In this document: positions 34,982-44,940 of the stretch, piece by piece
Position numbering within the stretch: position 1 is the first letter of the stretch
How the letters are laid out: each line of letters opens with the position of its first letter
Assembly: GCA_016937155.1 (NCBI GenBank)
Contig: JAFGWM010000024.1
Location: 1 to 64,000 of the forward strand
DNA: 64,000 bases
Source of the DNA: Deltaproteobacteria bacterium
GTDB lineage: Bacteria; Myxococcota_A; Polyangia; HGW-17
Direction of reading: 5' to 3'
Position numbers and translations under genes: made by a program
Notes under the pieces: generated by a model
The model's input: the letters and a program-made list of their open reading frames with translations, nothing else
Databases searched by the model: none
What the model was told of the DNA's origin: nothing

Positions 34982-36730
34982 ATGATTTCAATACATATAT
35001 TACTTTCACTAATTATAAACAGTCAGACCACTGATTCTGAAATATTCAACCGACAATGGGAAATTAATGAGAAGTCAGGTCTGGTATCAGTTGATTATAA
35101 AAGCACAGAAACAGTAAATACCGCACTGGCACGTGACTCCTTTCTGGATAAGAGAGTCCGTTTCAACAAATCATGCCAGAAAATTTCAATGGATGGATAC
35201 ACTGTATTCACTAAAAAGAGAGTGCCTTCACCATCTCAGGCTATAAATACTGTGACACCTTATGGCTATGAGAAAATTCCGGGAGGTACTCAACTTAGAG
35301 AAAAAATTCTGTCTCTGGTTGGCGCTGCAGATTATTCTCAGACATTTACGCATTACAGACTCAGGGATACCAGTGTTTGCCGCCAGGTTTTTGAAAAAAT
35401 AATACCCCTCAGGTATCCCCGTCCGGTAAAGGAAATAAAAATAACTATTTCAGGAAATCTTTCTGTTCAAACCATCTGGATGCCATCCCAGTGCACCTTG
35501 TCTAAATCAGGCACTTCAACAGTCATAACATGCAAATCTCTTCCGGCACTCGGATACAGAAATCTGCTGGGTAGGAAAGTCTCCATGTCTCAGGCAAAAA
35601 TGAGAAAACTTCCCAGAGTTATAATTTCCGCGTGGAATCAGAAAAAACTTTTAGAACATCTCAAAAATATGGAAAATGCCACACTTGCTAAAATTCACAA
35701 ATCCATGACAGTGGGCCTTCAGGCAAAACTCGAAGAGGCTGTTACTGTCACCGAAAAAATAAACACCATATACAAATGGACCACCAGTAATTTTAGGCAT
35801 CTTCCGGAACTGGATTATCCAAGATCCATAAAAAATATAATCGCAACAAAATCATGTGATCATACTGAAAAAGCACTTTTAATTGCAGCACTGATAAGGA
35901 ACCATATTCCTGAACTGAAAAATATCAGCCTCATTCATGCTTCTGATACACCGACTGTTCCCAACAGAATTTTCTCAATGAATACCTATTCCAGAAAAAA
36001 TATCCTTATTGAAAATGGTGCATCAAAACTCATTCTTGATATCTCCAAAGGATCATTAAGCTCATGTGGCCTGACTGGAGGCAAATACATCTCAGTTTCC
36101 AGATTAAAACCTCATACTTATGCAGATATCTCAGGAATTAAACGGATACTTAAAATGAAAGGTGTTTTAAAGAAAGATAAAATTTCCTTTAGAGGAACCT
36201 ACTATTTCAGTGGTACTACATCAGACTGTTCTGTTCCGTTGAAAAAACTGAATATTAAAACATCAGAATGCAATTTCATTGAAAAATCTTCATCATATTC
36301 ACTGATTTCTTTCAGAGCATCTCAGAGTTTTAGTGGGTTATACACTGAAATTAACGGTCTGACATCTATCGGAGGAGATATTAAGCCCGGAGTGGATAAA
36401 AATTACAATATCGCATATACCCTTAAAAAAACTAATCTTGATGTTTCAGTTGAAATTGATCTTGGAAACAGAAAACTTTTCTCCCTGATACTTCCGGAAC
36501 AGACATTCAAACCAAGAAGTAACAAACTTAACGGAGCAGTTTATGGAAAAACATTCAGTTATACATACAGCTTCGGTAATGGAATTGTAAAAATGCGCGC
36601 AAGATATTTTACGAAATACACCGATGTGCTTCCGGAACATTTCGGTATAAAAAACAGTATGTCCATAAAAACCCTTGGTCAGGAAATCCGTAATTTCGGC
36701 AATATGGGTATAGTCATAAATAAACAATGA
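34982..36730 (+). CDS. Transglutaminase-like protein, apparently inactive paralogue
   Basis: A 582-residue exported protein with the same order as its upstream neighbour: signal (MISIHILLSLIINS), beta-rich N-domain, a papain-like segment (INTIYKWTTSNFRHLP then ATKSCDHTEKALLIAALIR), and a beta-rich C-domain. Cys292 is kept and an Asp is kept in LILDISKGSL, but the stretch expected to carry the His reads SMNTYSRKNILI with no His. It therefore may be a pseudoenzyme or bind the active partner. Cotranscribed 17 bases after the first gene, and overlapping the RDD gene by ATGA at 36727-36730. Confidence 0.7.
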   Translation: MISIHILLSLIINSQTTDSEIFNRQWEINEKSGLVSVDYKSTETVNTALARDSFLDKRVRFNKSCQKISMDGYTVFTKKRVPSPSQAINTVTPYGYEKIPGGTQLREKILSLVGAADYSQTFTHYRLRDTSVCRQVFEKIIPLRYPRPVKEIKITISGNLSVQTIWMPSQCTLSKSGTSTVITCKSLPALGYRNLLGRKVSMSQAKMRKLPRVIISAWNQKKLLEHLKNMENATLAKIHKSMTVGLQAKLEEAVTVTEKINTIYKWTTSNFRHLPELDYPRSIKNIIATKSCDHTEKALLIAALIRNHIPELKNISLIHASDTPTVPNRIFSMNTYSRKNILIENGASKLILDISKGSLSSCGLTGGKYISVSRLKPHTYADISGIKRILKMKGVLKKDKISFRGTYYFSGTTSDCSVPLKKLNIKTSECNFIEKSSSYSLISFRASQSFSGLYTEINGLTSIGGDIKPGVDKNYNIAYTLKKTNLDVSVEIDLGNRKLFSLILPEQTFKPRSNKLNGAVYGKTFSYTYSFGNGIVKMRARYFTKYTDVLPEHFGIKNSMSIKTLGQEIRNFGNMGIVINKQ

Positions 36731-37251
36731 GCAGAAAACATTTTCAGGAGATTTTAAGCTCCACAATAAGCAGTGATGATTACATGGTTATTTCAGCATC
36801 AGGATTGAAAAGAACCGCTGCTTTTCTGGTTGATTTCCTCCTCTTTTTACCGTTTATGTATTTCGGCTGGATTTTCACCACAATGCATTTCAAGGGTGCA
36901 TCAGTAGAACATCAGTCACTCGCATGGTATGACCAGATTTCCATCATTCTGGCATCATCCCCCGGGATGTTTGCAGCTGGGTGCATGTCTATTGTCACCA
37001 CTTTCAGCTTGCTTAGATTCCTTTGTTCTGTGTCATGGGGAAAAACACCCGGTATGTATCTTTCAGGCATAAGATATCATTTCTCCGGAGGTGGCAAGCT
37101 CTCTCCTGTAAGAATGTTCTTTAGAGAAATTCTTTCAATGACACTTACGATGTTTTTAATGTCCACTTGGATTTGGGCTTTTTTTGATGAAGGATTCAGA
37201 CCACTTCACGATAAGATTTCCGGAGTATTCCTGATTTCAGAAGAAAGGTGA
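36727..37251 (+). CDS. RDD-family membrane protein
   Basis: A 174-residue protein with three or four hydrophobic helices and the RDD hallmark order: GLKRTAAFLVDFLLFLPFMY (Arg then Asp in helix 1) and a later FRPLHDKISGVFL (Asp near the end). The function of RDD proteins is not settled, though some act in ion or compatible-solute exchange. Its first codon overlaps the stop of the inactive transglutaminase-like gene, so it is part of that operon. Its last 46 bases overlap mnmA on the opposite strand. Confidence 0.8.
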   Translation: MSRKHFQEILSSTISSDDYMVISASGLKRTAAFLVDFLLFLPFMYFGWIFTTMHFKGASVEHQSLAWYDQISIILASSPGMFAAGCMSIVTTFSLLRFLCSVSWGKTPGMYLSGIRYHFSGGGKLSPVRMFFREILSMTLTMFLMSTWIWAFFDEGFRPLHDKISGVFLISEER

Positions 37252-38327
37252 ACTGTCTGGATCCAGCCACCACCCACAACCAGATCGTCCTTATAAAAAA
37301 CAGCAGCCTGGCCTGGGGGAACTCCCCTGAGTTTCTCATGAAAAATGACTGTAGCTGTGGTTTCATATAAAGGAAGAACAGTTCCTTTAACAGGGGGTGC
37401 CTTATATCTTGTCTGGATGTAAAAATCACCTTTCAATACTTCATTACGACTCCAGACACAATGGGTTAGATCCATGGAGCGTATCTCCCCCTCTGTTTCA
37501 TCTCCCACATAAAGAGTGTTGGTTTCAGTATCCTTTCTGATAACATACAGAGCTCTTTCAGAAGCAATCCCAATCCCTTTTCTTTGCCCTGCAGTATAAA
37601 ATTCAAGACCCCGGTGATAACCAAGAAAATTGTTTTGCATATCTCTGATAATTCCCCTTTCGGTGAGTAGTGATTCACGTTTAAGGAGCTCATCAAAACT
37701 ACCGGGAGAAAAACATATATCCTGACTTCCAGTCCTGTTGTGCTCAAAACCCAGTAAGGATGCCGTTTCCAGAGCATAATTTCGGGTATGCTCACCCATA
37801 GGGAAGATAATACTTTTCCTGACTTCAGGTTTTATCCTCCAGAGAAAGTAACTCTGATCCTTTTTTCTGTCTACACCCCTCTGAATATATCCATCATAGG
37901 TTATTCTGGCATAATGACCTGTGGCCATATAATTAAAACCCAGTTCCCTGATTTTTTCATACAGTAAACCAAATTTTATTTTGCGGTTACAATACACACA
38001 AGGATTAGGGGTTCTTCCAACTGAAATTTCTCTCCTGAAACTCTCTATAACTGTACTTTCAAACTCCCTTCTGAAATCCAATATAACCAGTGGAACTCCC
38101 AGAAGGTCAGCTCCCTTTTCCACTTTTTCATCAGTTTCCACATCTGCAAGTCTGGCATGGACCGCAGTTACAGTATTTCCAGAATCAATTAACAGCTTAC
38201 CCGTAGTAAGACTGTCAATTCCTCCACTGAATGCAAGAGCAATATTTTTTGTCAAGGCAGATCCATTCTCCTTTTTTCGGAAAAAATTTCCGATTCTACG
38301 AAAAAAGTTTCCTGTATTTGCAGTCAA
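37206..38327 (-). CDS. mnmA: tRNA-specific 2-thiouridylase MnmA
   Basis: A 373-residue ATP-pyrophosphatase that thiolates U34 of Lys, Glu and Gln tRNAs. Motifs are PP-loop AFSGGIDSLTTG, catalytic NPCVYCNRKIKFG, ATGHYARI, DQSYFLWRI, the second catalytic Cys in GSQDICFSPG, and FYTAGQRKGIGI. The PP-loop is slightly atypical (GGIDSL for GGVDSS). No in-frame ATG precedes the PP-loop. The open frame begins with TTG at 38327 without a clear ribosome site; another TTG at 38255 is possible and would give the usual short N-terminus, so the start is uncertain. Confidence 0.93.
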   Translation of the reverse strand: MTANTGNFFRRIGNFFRKKENGSALTKNIALAFSGGIDSLTTGKLLIDSGNTVTAVHARLADVETDEKVEKGADLLGVPLVILDFRREFESTVIESFRREISVGRTPNPCVYCNRKIKFGLLYEKIRELGFNYMATGHYARITYDGYIQRGVDRKKDQSYFLWRIKPEVRKSIIFPMGEHTRNYALETASLLGFEHNRTGSQDICFSPGSFDELLKRESLLTERGIIRDMQNNFLGYHRGLEFYTAGQRKGIGIASERALYVIRKDTETNTLYVGDETEGEIRSMDLTHCVWSRNEVLKGDFYIQTRYKAPPVKGTVLPLYETTATVIFHEKLRGVPPGQAAVFYKDDLVVGGGWIQTVHLSSEIRNTPEILS

Positions 38328-38454
38328 TATTCAAACATAAATAAAAATTCAATTCCCGGAGATCTCAACACATTGAAATAACATATATATTTTTTTATTT
38401 TCAAATCACACATTACGGCATTTCATTTGCATGGAAAATCACACAGGAGTGTAA

Positions 38455-39087
38455 GTGTGCATGAAAAAGCATAAATATCCAGCAGGAAAAAAACCAAAAG
38501 TTTCTTCCCAGAGTGGTTTTACGATGATTGCAGTTTTTCTCATTATGATTGCAATGGTCGGAGCCGCGAGCACTGTATTACTTAGTACCCGCAATAACAT
38601 CCGCGGTGCAGGCCAGGTAAGAGAAAAAGTTGTATCCAAATATGTAGCTGAAGCAGGAGTTGCTTATGCCAAAGCAATTGTTCTCGCCAGATGGTCCAGT
38701 ACCACCAAGTGGGGAGATGTGCTTACTACTCCTCCACCAGAAGCCGGTGTATACCGGGATTTCACATATGGTGGAACCGGCGGAACACCCCTGGTTAAAG
38801 CCCGCTATTATTTTCTTGCTCAGAATAACACTGATGATCCAAGCATGGTGGCCACTACAGATCAGGATGGGAAAATAACCCTTAAAGTATGGGGAGAAAT
38901 CCTCGATCCTGGCAGTACAAGTCCAATTGTGATGTCCTCTTCATATATTGAGGTTCAGATTTACAAGGAAGACGGTGGTTTCAAGACTATGGGTTATACA
39001 GCTCAAAGCCACGGGGGAAGCACCCAGTCCGGAATTAATACTTTTGATGCTAACAGTGTAGACTTTACAAAATCCACAAGTTTCTGA
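38455..39087 (+). CDS. PilX-like minor pilin
   Basis: A 210-residue protein with a basic leader (KHKYPAGKKPKVSSQSG) and a type IV prepilin-like junction G|FTMIAVFLIMIAMVGAAS, although the usual Glu at position 5 of the mature helix is replaced by Ala-Val. Such Glu-less, PilX-type pilins are common in minor-pilin clusters. The rest is a Gly/Thr-rich globular domain. It opens the plus-strand pilin cluster containing PilY1. GGAG lies upstream; GTG at 38455 (five bases from it) or ATG at 38461 could be the start. Confidence 0.75.
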   Translation: MCMKKHKYPAGKKPKVSSQSGFTMIAVFLIMIAMVGAASTVLLSTRNNIRGAGQVREKVVSKYVAEAGVAYAKAIVLARWSSTTKWGDVLTTPPPEAGVYRDFTYGGTGGTPLVKARYYFLAQNNTDDPSMVATTDQDGKITLKVWGEILDPGSTSPIVMSSSYIEVQIYKEDGGFKTMGYTAQSHGGSTQSGINTFDANSVDFTKSTSF

Positions 39088-39096
39088 GGTGTGATT

Positions 39097-39597
39097 ATGA
39101 CTAAAATTCTCTTTACTTTCATTCTGCTACTGTCCTCTCTGACTGCAGCAAATGCTTTTTCCACTCCCAGAGGAAGATATCTCAGGGGCCAGAGAATCTA
39201 CCGTGAGAAATTGTGGAGATGTGCAATGTGGTGGAGAAGGCTTGGTGATATTAAAAGTTCATCCGGGAAATGGCTTACAAACGGTACAGACCTGGTTGAT
39301 GAGTTAGGGAAAAAATCAGATATGTACATACGCAGATGGCTGCTTTCTCCTTCAAAGCTGCCACCCCGTGTAAACTGTCAGGTTGGCACTTTTCACCATG
39401 AAATCGAAGTTGTTGATATGATAAACTTCATACGCACAAAGGCAACCAATCCTCCGAGAAAACCTGTTATCAGAAGAAAAGTACTTAAAAAATCAAGAAT
39501 AAGACTTCTGAAAACTCATGCAATTCTGAGACAGCGAATGAAGGCAATGAAAGAAATAAAAAAACTGAGATTTTCAAACCGCTTAAGGACCCGATAG
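39097..39597 (+). CDS. Basic exported protein of unknown function in the pilin cluster
   Basis: A 166-residue protein with a signal peptide (MTKILFTFILLLSSLTAANAF), then a mature part of unusual composition: many Arg, Lys and Trp (YREKLWRCAMWWRRLG), two Cys only, and an Arg/Lys-rich C-terminus (VIRRKVLKKSRIRLL). No family was recognised. It is placed between the PilX-like pilin and PilY1, where clusters usually encode pilins, so it could be a cluster-specific partner of PilY1. The ATG at 39097 has GAGG seven bases upstream. Confidence 0.55.
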   Translation: MTKILFTFILLLSSLTAANAFSTPRGRYLRGQRIYREKLWRCAMWWRRLGDIKSSSGKWLTNGTDLVDELGKKSDMYIRRWLLSPSKLPPRVNCQVGTFHHEIEVVDMINFIRTKATNPPRKPVIRRKVLKKSRIRLLKTHAILRQRMKAMKEIKKLRFSNRLRTR

Positions 39598-39612
39598 GGT
39601 CAGGAGGATACT

Positions 39613-42600
39613 ATGAGAAAACTTCTGACGGCTTTTATTTTTGTCATATCGGTCCTGACTGCAAATGGAGCAACTGCTGCTGAAAAGGATTTTTTCAGTG
39701 TTATTAACCGGTTTCTCCCGGTGGCCACTTCAACCTATTGTTATAACGAACTGGACAGAACCACCTATGATACAGGTTTTGCCGACAGCGATTTCACCTC
39801 CACAATGAGTGTGGATATTGTAAATGGTAAAATTGTCCTTAATACCGACCAGAGAGCCCTGGGTAATACAGATCGAATACTTATCAGAACAAGACAGAAT
39901 CTGACAGTTAAATATGTTTATGAAAGTGCAGATCAGAGCCAGACACTTGGCTGGTTTTTGTGGGACTCAAGAGCATCACAGTTCACTCAGGAAAACGGTT
40001 GGAATTACACTGAACGCGGCTGTGCAGACGATGGCGATTGTGATATGGGTGAAACATGCAGATACTGCATTGGAACATGTGCTGCAGTAAAAACATGCGC
40101 TTATCCAAAACTGCAGTTAAGGGACAACACAGGCATTACCGGCACAGGAAATGGTAACGGTGTTTATGACTGGTTTGAAAAACTTTTTACTAAACCAAGT
40201 GGTGTAACCGATATTTACACAGTCCCGTCCCTGTTCAGACCGTTTCCTCTTTATCGCCCGTATTCAAACAACTGGGCCGATATGTATCAGTTGTGGGTGT
40301 ATGATTACTACAATCTTGATGGAAACAGTTTTGACGATGGTGGAGTTTATCCACATATCTCCAACTATATAGAATGGCTTGTTGAAACAGGTGGTGGATG
40401 GTTATATCTCCTTGCTGACGATGACACTGATTATGAAACAACTGTTACCTGCAGAAGCTGGGATTATGGGGAGCCTGGATGCTACTATGCAGTTCAGCAC
40501 TGGCAGTGGGGAACATTCGTATTACCTCCTTACAAGGATTATTACGGGAGTTTCAATGGAGTGCCTGACTATGATGTAAACGGCGACGGATATGTAACCA
40601 GTGATGACAGAATCGTTGATATGGGCACATTCGATGCTGGAAGTGAATTGATTTTCTTTATTAATTCATACTACAGAAATACTCTTGCAAGATATGAAAG
40701 TGTTGGAATGAAAAAATACTATAACTGGTATTTCAACACTATCCGTGTGGCTACAATGCCATATTTTTCCAAATCAATACTGAACCCTGACTATCATACA
40801 AGTGGAGATAATATCAGACAGCTTGATATTGGCTGTTCATTCACATTTTCCAACGGTTCTCCCGGACACACCTGCTCCGGCATTATGGGCTGGCTTGATC
40901 AGGCAGCCATCAATCGTCTTAATACATCCGATTACAATTTTCTCGTTCTGCCCCATGAAGTGAAAACCTTCAATACAATTCAGGACGGCATCAGAACTCA
41001 TGTTATTCTGGGTGCACCTTCCACTGATCCCACAAGGTGGCTTCTGGGGTTTGAGCAGCTTTATGATGGAGGTCCCGGTGGAGAAAATAATTCGGGTAAC
41101 GACTACAACGATGTTGTTGTTCTGGTGGAAAGACAAAACGGTGGTGAGGCAGTTTCTGATCTGGTCGTTACAGAAATTCCTTCGTCCCAGCTTGATAATA
41201 CAACCATTACCAAGGTAAAAATAACAAAAAATGATTATATCCCAATTCCACCATGCACTTTGCCTCCTGAAACAAGAATTGACTATTATATAAGTGTTGG
41301 TGAAGACAGTTTGGGTAATCCCATCTGGATTCTGGTTGAGTTTCCCACAGGAAGCAATGAGGCCACAATAGATCTTAGTGCGCTTGGGTACACCGGTGCA
41401 AAACTGAAGTGGAAAGTGGAGATAATTTCTCCAAACGAGCAGTGTCAGCCTCAGGTAAACGATGTCAATATCGGTTATGAAGCTCTGGTAGGGGGAGATT
41501 ATACTTTCAGTACTCCAATTCCTATCTCAAATGTGATGTTCAAAGGAACTCTTGAAACTCCTTCCTCATCATGGACTGTAAGCGGAAATGATCTCAGGAA
41601 CCGCGGACATTTCTACATGTATGAGCTGTATGATCCTGCAGATCCCACATCCACAAACGTAACAACTATCTGGGATGCCGGACAGAAACTATCCACAAGA
41701 AACCCTGACACCAGAAATATCTTCACCAACTACGGTCTTACCCGAAAGGATTTTACCGCTGGCACCGACACCTGGCTTTTAAGGGAAATCCTGTCAACTT
41801 CTGAAAGAGCCATTAAACATAACGGCAAACCGGTATATGACATCAATGCAGACGGATACTCAAATGATAATGACGCCAGGCAGATTATCAACTGGACCAG
41901 AGGAAAGGAATACCCTATTGGAACCCAGCCCACGGTAATACCCAACAGAGCCTGGCCTCTGGGTTCCATAAGAAGGAGTACCGCTGCAATTGTAACTCCT
42001 CCTGGAACACCTGCATGGCTTCAGGGAACTGGAATTACACCTGCTCTTAAAAGTTCATACACGACATGGGCTACAAATCCCACAATTTCAGAAAGAGACA
42101 CCATTGCTGTGGTTGGTGCTCAGGATGGCATGATTCACGCCTTTAATGCCGGGAAATACAGATATGGCGATGATCCCTCAACCGGTGGAATAACCGAACA
42201 GAGAGGTTACTTCCTGAAATCCGGCTCACTTCGTGAATACGGTGACGGTTCTGAAGCCTGGGCATGGATACCAGCCTCACAGCTTCCAAATGTTAAGAAT
42301 AATTATATCAAAACCTACTATCCTGAAACCCACCCCTGGGCTCAGGTTGATGGAAGTGTAACTCTTGAAGACGTGCTTTACTATGACAACTGGACAACGG
42401 GTGTTTTCTTCAGCCATGGTTCACAGCATCCCTATATAAGCGCTCTGAATGTTACTGATCCGTGGAATCCACAGCCCATGTGGGAAGAAGATTGGACAGA
42501 GATGCATTATAACGGGACATATCAGCCACCTGCAGTAGCATGGTTTAACTCCAACAAATATGGTGGACGTGGAAAAACCTGGGCAATCGCAACCACAAGC

Positions 42601-43419
42601 GGTATGAGTGATAATTACAATGACATATATCTCTACATAATAGATGTGGATGACGGTGATACCCTCCCCTACGGAAAAGTTAAACTCAATACCGGAGGTG
42701 GAAATGAGGGACAGAAAGCTCTTGGTGTCTGGGGAAGTCCCGTAGCTATTGATTTTGATGGTGATGGATACACTGACAGATTTTATGTTGCCGATACTAA
42801 CGGAAGAGTCTGGAAACATTACATGAATGGTTCAAATCATAACTCATGTCTTGTTGCCGATGTGGGTCCTGAACCCATTTTCACAACCCCTGCATTCAAG
42901 GTTGCCAAGGATACCGGCACCGGACAAACTGTTGTGGCCTTTTATTTCGGAACCAGTGATCATCCTGATCTGAATGACACTGAGGTCACGCCCTATAATT
43001 TCTATGCTTTTGTTGACCGTGATGCTGATCTTCAATGCTCTGACGCAGAAATGATCTACAACTTTCCACTGCCGGCGGATGAAAAAGTATGGGCAGATGC
43101 ATTCATAAGCGGTGATGAAGTTTATGTGGGTTCTTCCACAGGCAAGAAAGCTGACATCTGTGATGAGGATACAAGTAACCCTGGTACCATATATACATTC
43201 GCTCTGGATGCCAGTCCATCGGGGTTACCAGTTCAGAATTCACCAGCAGTAAGCGCCGGAGGAAATGTCGTTTCCGGTCTCATTGTTTATGATGAGCATC
43301 TTTTCGTAAATTCACTCGGTGGAAAAACAAAAATCATCGGTGGTGATGACTGGAACAATGTCTCCGGAACCGATAGCGCATTTTCCGGTGTGGAAGATGT
43401 CTACTGGAAGGAACAGTAG
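39613..43419 (+). CDS. pilY1: PilY1-like pilus tip adhesin
   Basis: A 1268-residue exported protein (signal MRKLLTAFIFVISVLTANGATA). Order of parts: N-terminal domain with a Cys-rich insert (CADDGDCDMGETCRYC, about 137-160), EF-hand/dockerin-like loop DVNGDGYVTSDD (about 320), a DUF4114 domain (about 440-510; LLGFEQLYDGG and GNDYNDVVVLV), second EF-hand-like loop DINADGYSNDND (about 744), then the PilY1 propeller (about 825-1260) with VVGAQDGMIHAFNAG, AWAWIPASQLPNV, DVLYYDNWTTGVFF and the Ca site FDGDGYTDRFYVADTNG. PilY1 controls pilus extension and adhesion in a calcium-dependent way. GGAGG lies five bases upstream of the ATG. The DUF4114 fusion is notable. Confidence 0.88.
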   Translation: MRKLLTAFIFVISVLTANGATAAEKDFFSVINRFLPVATSTYCYNELDRTTYDTGFADSDFTSTMSVDIVNGKIVLNTDQRALGNTDRILIRTRQNLTVKYVYESADQSQTLGWFLWDSRASQFTQENGWNYTERGCADDGDCDMGETCRYCIGTCAAVKTCAYPKLQLRDNTGITGTGNGNGVYDWFEKLFTKPSGVTDIYTVPSLFRPFPLYRPYSNNWADMYQLWVYDYYNLDGNSFDDGGVYPHISNYIEWLVETGGGWLYLLADDDTDYETTVTCRSWDYGEPGCYYAVQHWQWGTFVLPPYKDYYGSFNGVPDYDVNGDGYVTSDDRIVDMGTFDAGSELIFFINSYYRNTLARYESVGMKKYYNWYFNTIRVATMPYFSKSILNPDYHTSGDNIRQLDIGCSFTFSNGSPGHTCSGIMGWLDQAAINRLNTSDYNFLVLPHEVKTFNTIQDGIRTHVILGAPSTDPTRWLLGFEQLYDGGPGGENNSGNDYNDVVVLVERQNGGEAVSDLVVTEIPSSQLDNTTITKVKITKNDYIPIPPCTLPPETRIDYYISVGEDSLGNPIWILVEFPTGSNEATIDLSALGYTGAKLKWKVEIISPNEQCQPQVNDVNIGYEALVGGDYTFSTPIPISNVMFKGTLETPSSSWTVSGNDLRNRGHFYMYELYDPADPTSTNVTTIWDAGQKLSTRNPDTRNIFTNYGLTRKDFTAGTDTWLLREILSTSERAIKHNGKPVYDINADGYSNDNDARQIINWTRGKEYPIGTQPTVIPNRAWPLGSIRRSTAAIVTPPGTPAWLQGTGITPALKSSYTTWATNPTISERDTIAVVGAQDGMIHAFNAGKYRYGDDPSTGGITEQRGYFLKSGSLREYGDGSEAWAWIPASQLPNVKNNYIKTYYPETHPWAQVDGSVTLEDVLYYDNWTTGVFFSHGSQHPYISALNVTDPWNPQPMWEEDWTEMHYNGTYQPPAVAWFNSNKYGGRGKTWAIATTSGMSDNYNDIYLYIIDVDDGDTLPYGKVKLNTGGGNEGQKALGVWGSPVAIDFDGDGYTDRFYVADTNGRVWKHYMNGSNHNSCLVADVGPEPIFTTPAFKVAKDTGTGQTVVAFYFGTSDHPDLNDTEVTPYNFYAFVDRDADLQCSDAEMIYNFPLPADEKVWADAFISGDEVYVGSSTGKKADICDEDTSNPGTIYTFALDASPSGLPVQNSPAVSAGGNVVSGLIVYDEHLFVNSLGGKTKIIGGDDWNNVSGTDSAFSGVEDVYWKEQ

Positions 43420-43420
43420 T

Positions 43421-43900
43421 ATGAAAGAGAACTCTTTTCGTAACCAAAATGGAATGACACTGCTGGAAATTCTAATTTCGTTCACTGTCCTGTTCATCGG
43501 TATGCTCACTCTGTTTAAGGTTATAACAGTTGCCAGCAGCACAAATCTGAGTTCAAGAAACATCCAGTCTGGTATCACCAAAGCACAGGATCACCTTGAA
43601 GCACTTAAGGAAGTACCAGTTCAGACTCTGGCCTGTCTTGCATCAGGAACCGCTCCTTCCGGTTGTCTCTCCTCATGTGTTTCAAACGGTGCAGATGTTA
43701 ATCACTGTAATCTTGCTCTGGGACTGGATACTGTACACAACAGCGATGGTCATGGGGTAACATTCACCCCCTCTTTCGGAGTGGTTGGTGGACCATATCC
43801 CAACACATATGAAATTGAAGTTCTTTCCCAGTGGCAGGGAGAAGAAAATCCTCCAAGAGTTCATAAAATCTATCTTAAAACGGTGGTATACAGACAATGA
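43421..43900 (+). CDS. PilV-like minor pilin
   Basis: A 159-residue prepilin with the classic cleavage and helix QNG|MTLLEILISFTVLFIGMLTL (Glu at position 5 of the mature part) and the PilV-type polar C-domain with several Cys (ACLASG, GCLSSC, HCNLAL). It begins two bases after the stop of pilY1, with AAGGAA upstream, so it is cotranscribed. It ends by ATGA overlap with the PilW-like gene. The listed longer frame starting near 43319 lies inside pilY1 and is not used. Confidence 0.85.
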   Translation: MKENSFRNQNGMTLLEILISFTVLFIGMLTLFKVITVASSTNLSSRNIQSGITKAQDHLEALKEVPVQTLACLASGTAPSGCLSSCVSNGADVNHCNLALGLDTVHNSDGHGVTFTPSFGVVGGPYPNTYEIEVLSQWQGEENPPRVHKIYLKTVVYRQ

Positions 43901-44940
43901 AACATAACGGTTTTACCATAATTGAATTGATGATTGCTGTATTCATTAGTAGCCTCGTGATTGCCGGGGCCTTTAACATCCAGACTGTTTTCAATCAGAC
44001 CTCCCAGCAACAGGAGGAAATAAGTGATATGCAAAATACCCTGGATGGTCTTAAAAACTATATGAGACGCACGCTGAAAAATTCAGGAGCAGGCATGGCG
44101 ACCAATGTTGAAATTCGCTCATGCAGTGGTGCCACAGAAATTTTACCTGTCATTAATATTCATAACCGCAACAATTATCCCGTATGGAGTGATTTTGCTG
44201 ACGGTGGAACTGATAATGATCCCGACTGGATTGAATTCATTCATCCAACCAGCGTTGCTGTAACCAGTGTTTATGACTGGTTCTCTCCTACATGGGCAAA
44301 AGTATACTCTACAGTAGGATTTACTGCAGGTGATGTTGTTGCTGTTAATGTAGGTGCGTTTAGCTGTATAAGAAGAATTAACTACATACTCAATTCAAAC
44401 CCGAGTTATCTTGGCTGGTACTCCAGAGGTGGAGCTTACTGTATCAATCCTGGAGATGATAGTCATCCTTCATGTGGAATTTCAAACAACACATATAACC
44501 CAACTCAGACCGTCACAATAACCAGTCTTGGAGAATTTCCCTTCCAGGCTCTCAGAATTGACAACACAACCTACAAAAGACCAATTCTGATGCATGGAAT
44601 CAGAACTGAACAGAATGGACAAAGCACATACACATGGTCTCCTTTAGCTGAGAATGTGGAAGATATGCAGATAGCGTGGCACCTTGACACATCTGTTCCA
44701 ATGGATGAAAGAGGAGATATCTGGATTAATTCAAGGGATCCCCTGCCCACTGAAAACGGAAGAATCAGAAGTATCAGAATCAGTCTTGTGGTACGAACCT
44801 TCAGAGATAACAGTAAAATCCGCAGTTTCCGTCCAGCTTTTGAAGACAGGACTGCAGGTACTCCTGACAATTATAAAAGACGTACCATAACATTTAATAT
44901 CAGCATGCCTAACAGACCGATTACAGGGGGTACATTATGA
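43897..44940 (+). CDS. PilW-like minor pilin
   Basis: A 347-residue prepilin with leader MKHNG|FTIIELMIAVFISSLVIAG and a long C-domain, the length and layout typical of PilW (ISDMQNTLDGLKNYMRRTLK as the amphipathic helix; SIRISLVVRTFRD near the end). Minor pilins prime pilus assembly with PilX and PilY1. It overlaps both neighbours by ATGA (43897-43900 and 44937-44940), so translation of pilV-pilW-fimT is coupled. Confidence 0.85.
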   Translation: MKHNGFTIIELMIAVFISSLVIAGAFNIQTVFNQTSQQQEEISDMQNTLDGLKNYMRRTLKNSGAGMATNVEIRSCSGATEILPVINIHNRNNYPVWSDFADGGTDNDPDWIEFIHPTSVAVTSVYDWFSPTWAKVYSTVGFTAGDVVAVNVGAFSCIRRINYILNSNPSYLGWYSRGGAYCINPGDDSHPSCGISNNTYNPTQTVTITSLGEFPFQALRIDNTTYKRPILMHGIRTEQNGQSTYTWSPLAENVEDMQIAWHLDTSVPMDERGDIWINSRDPLPTENGRIRSIRISLVVRTFRDNSKIRSFRPAFEDRTAGTPDNYKRRTITFNISMPNRPITGGTL

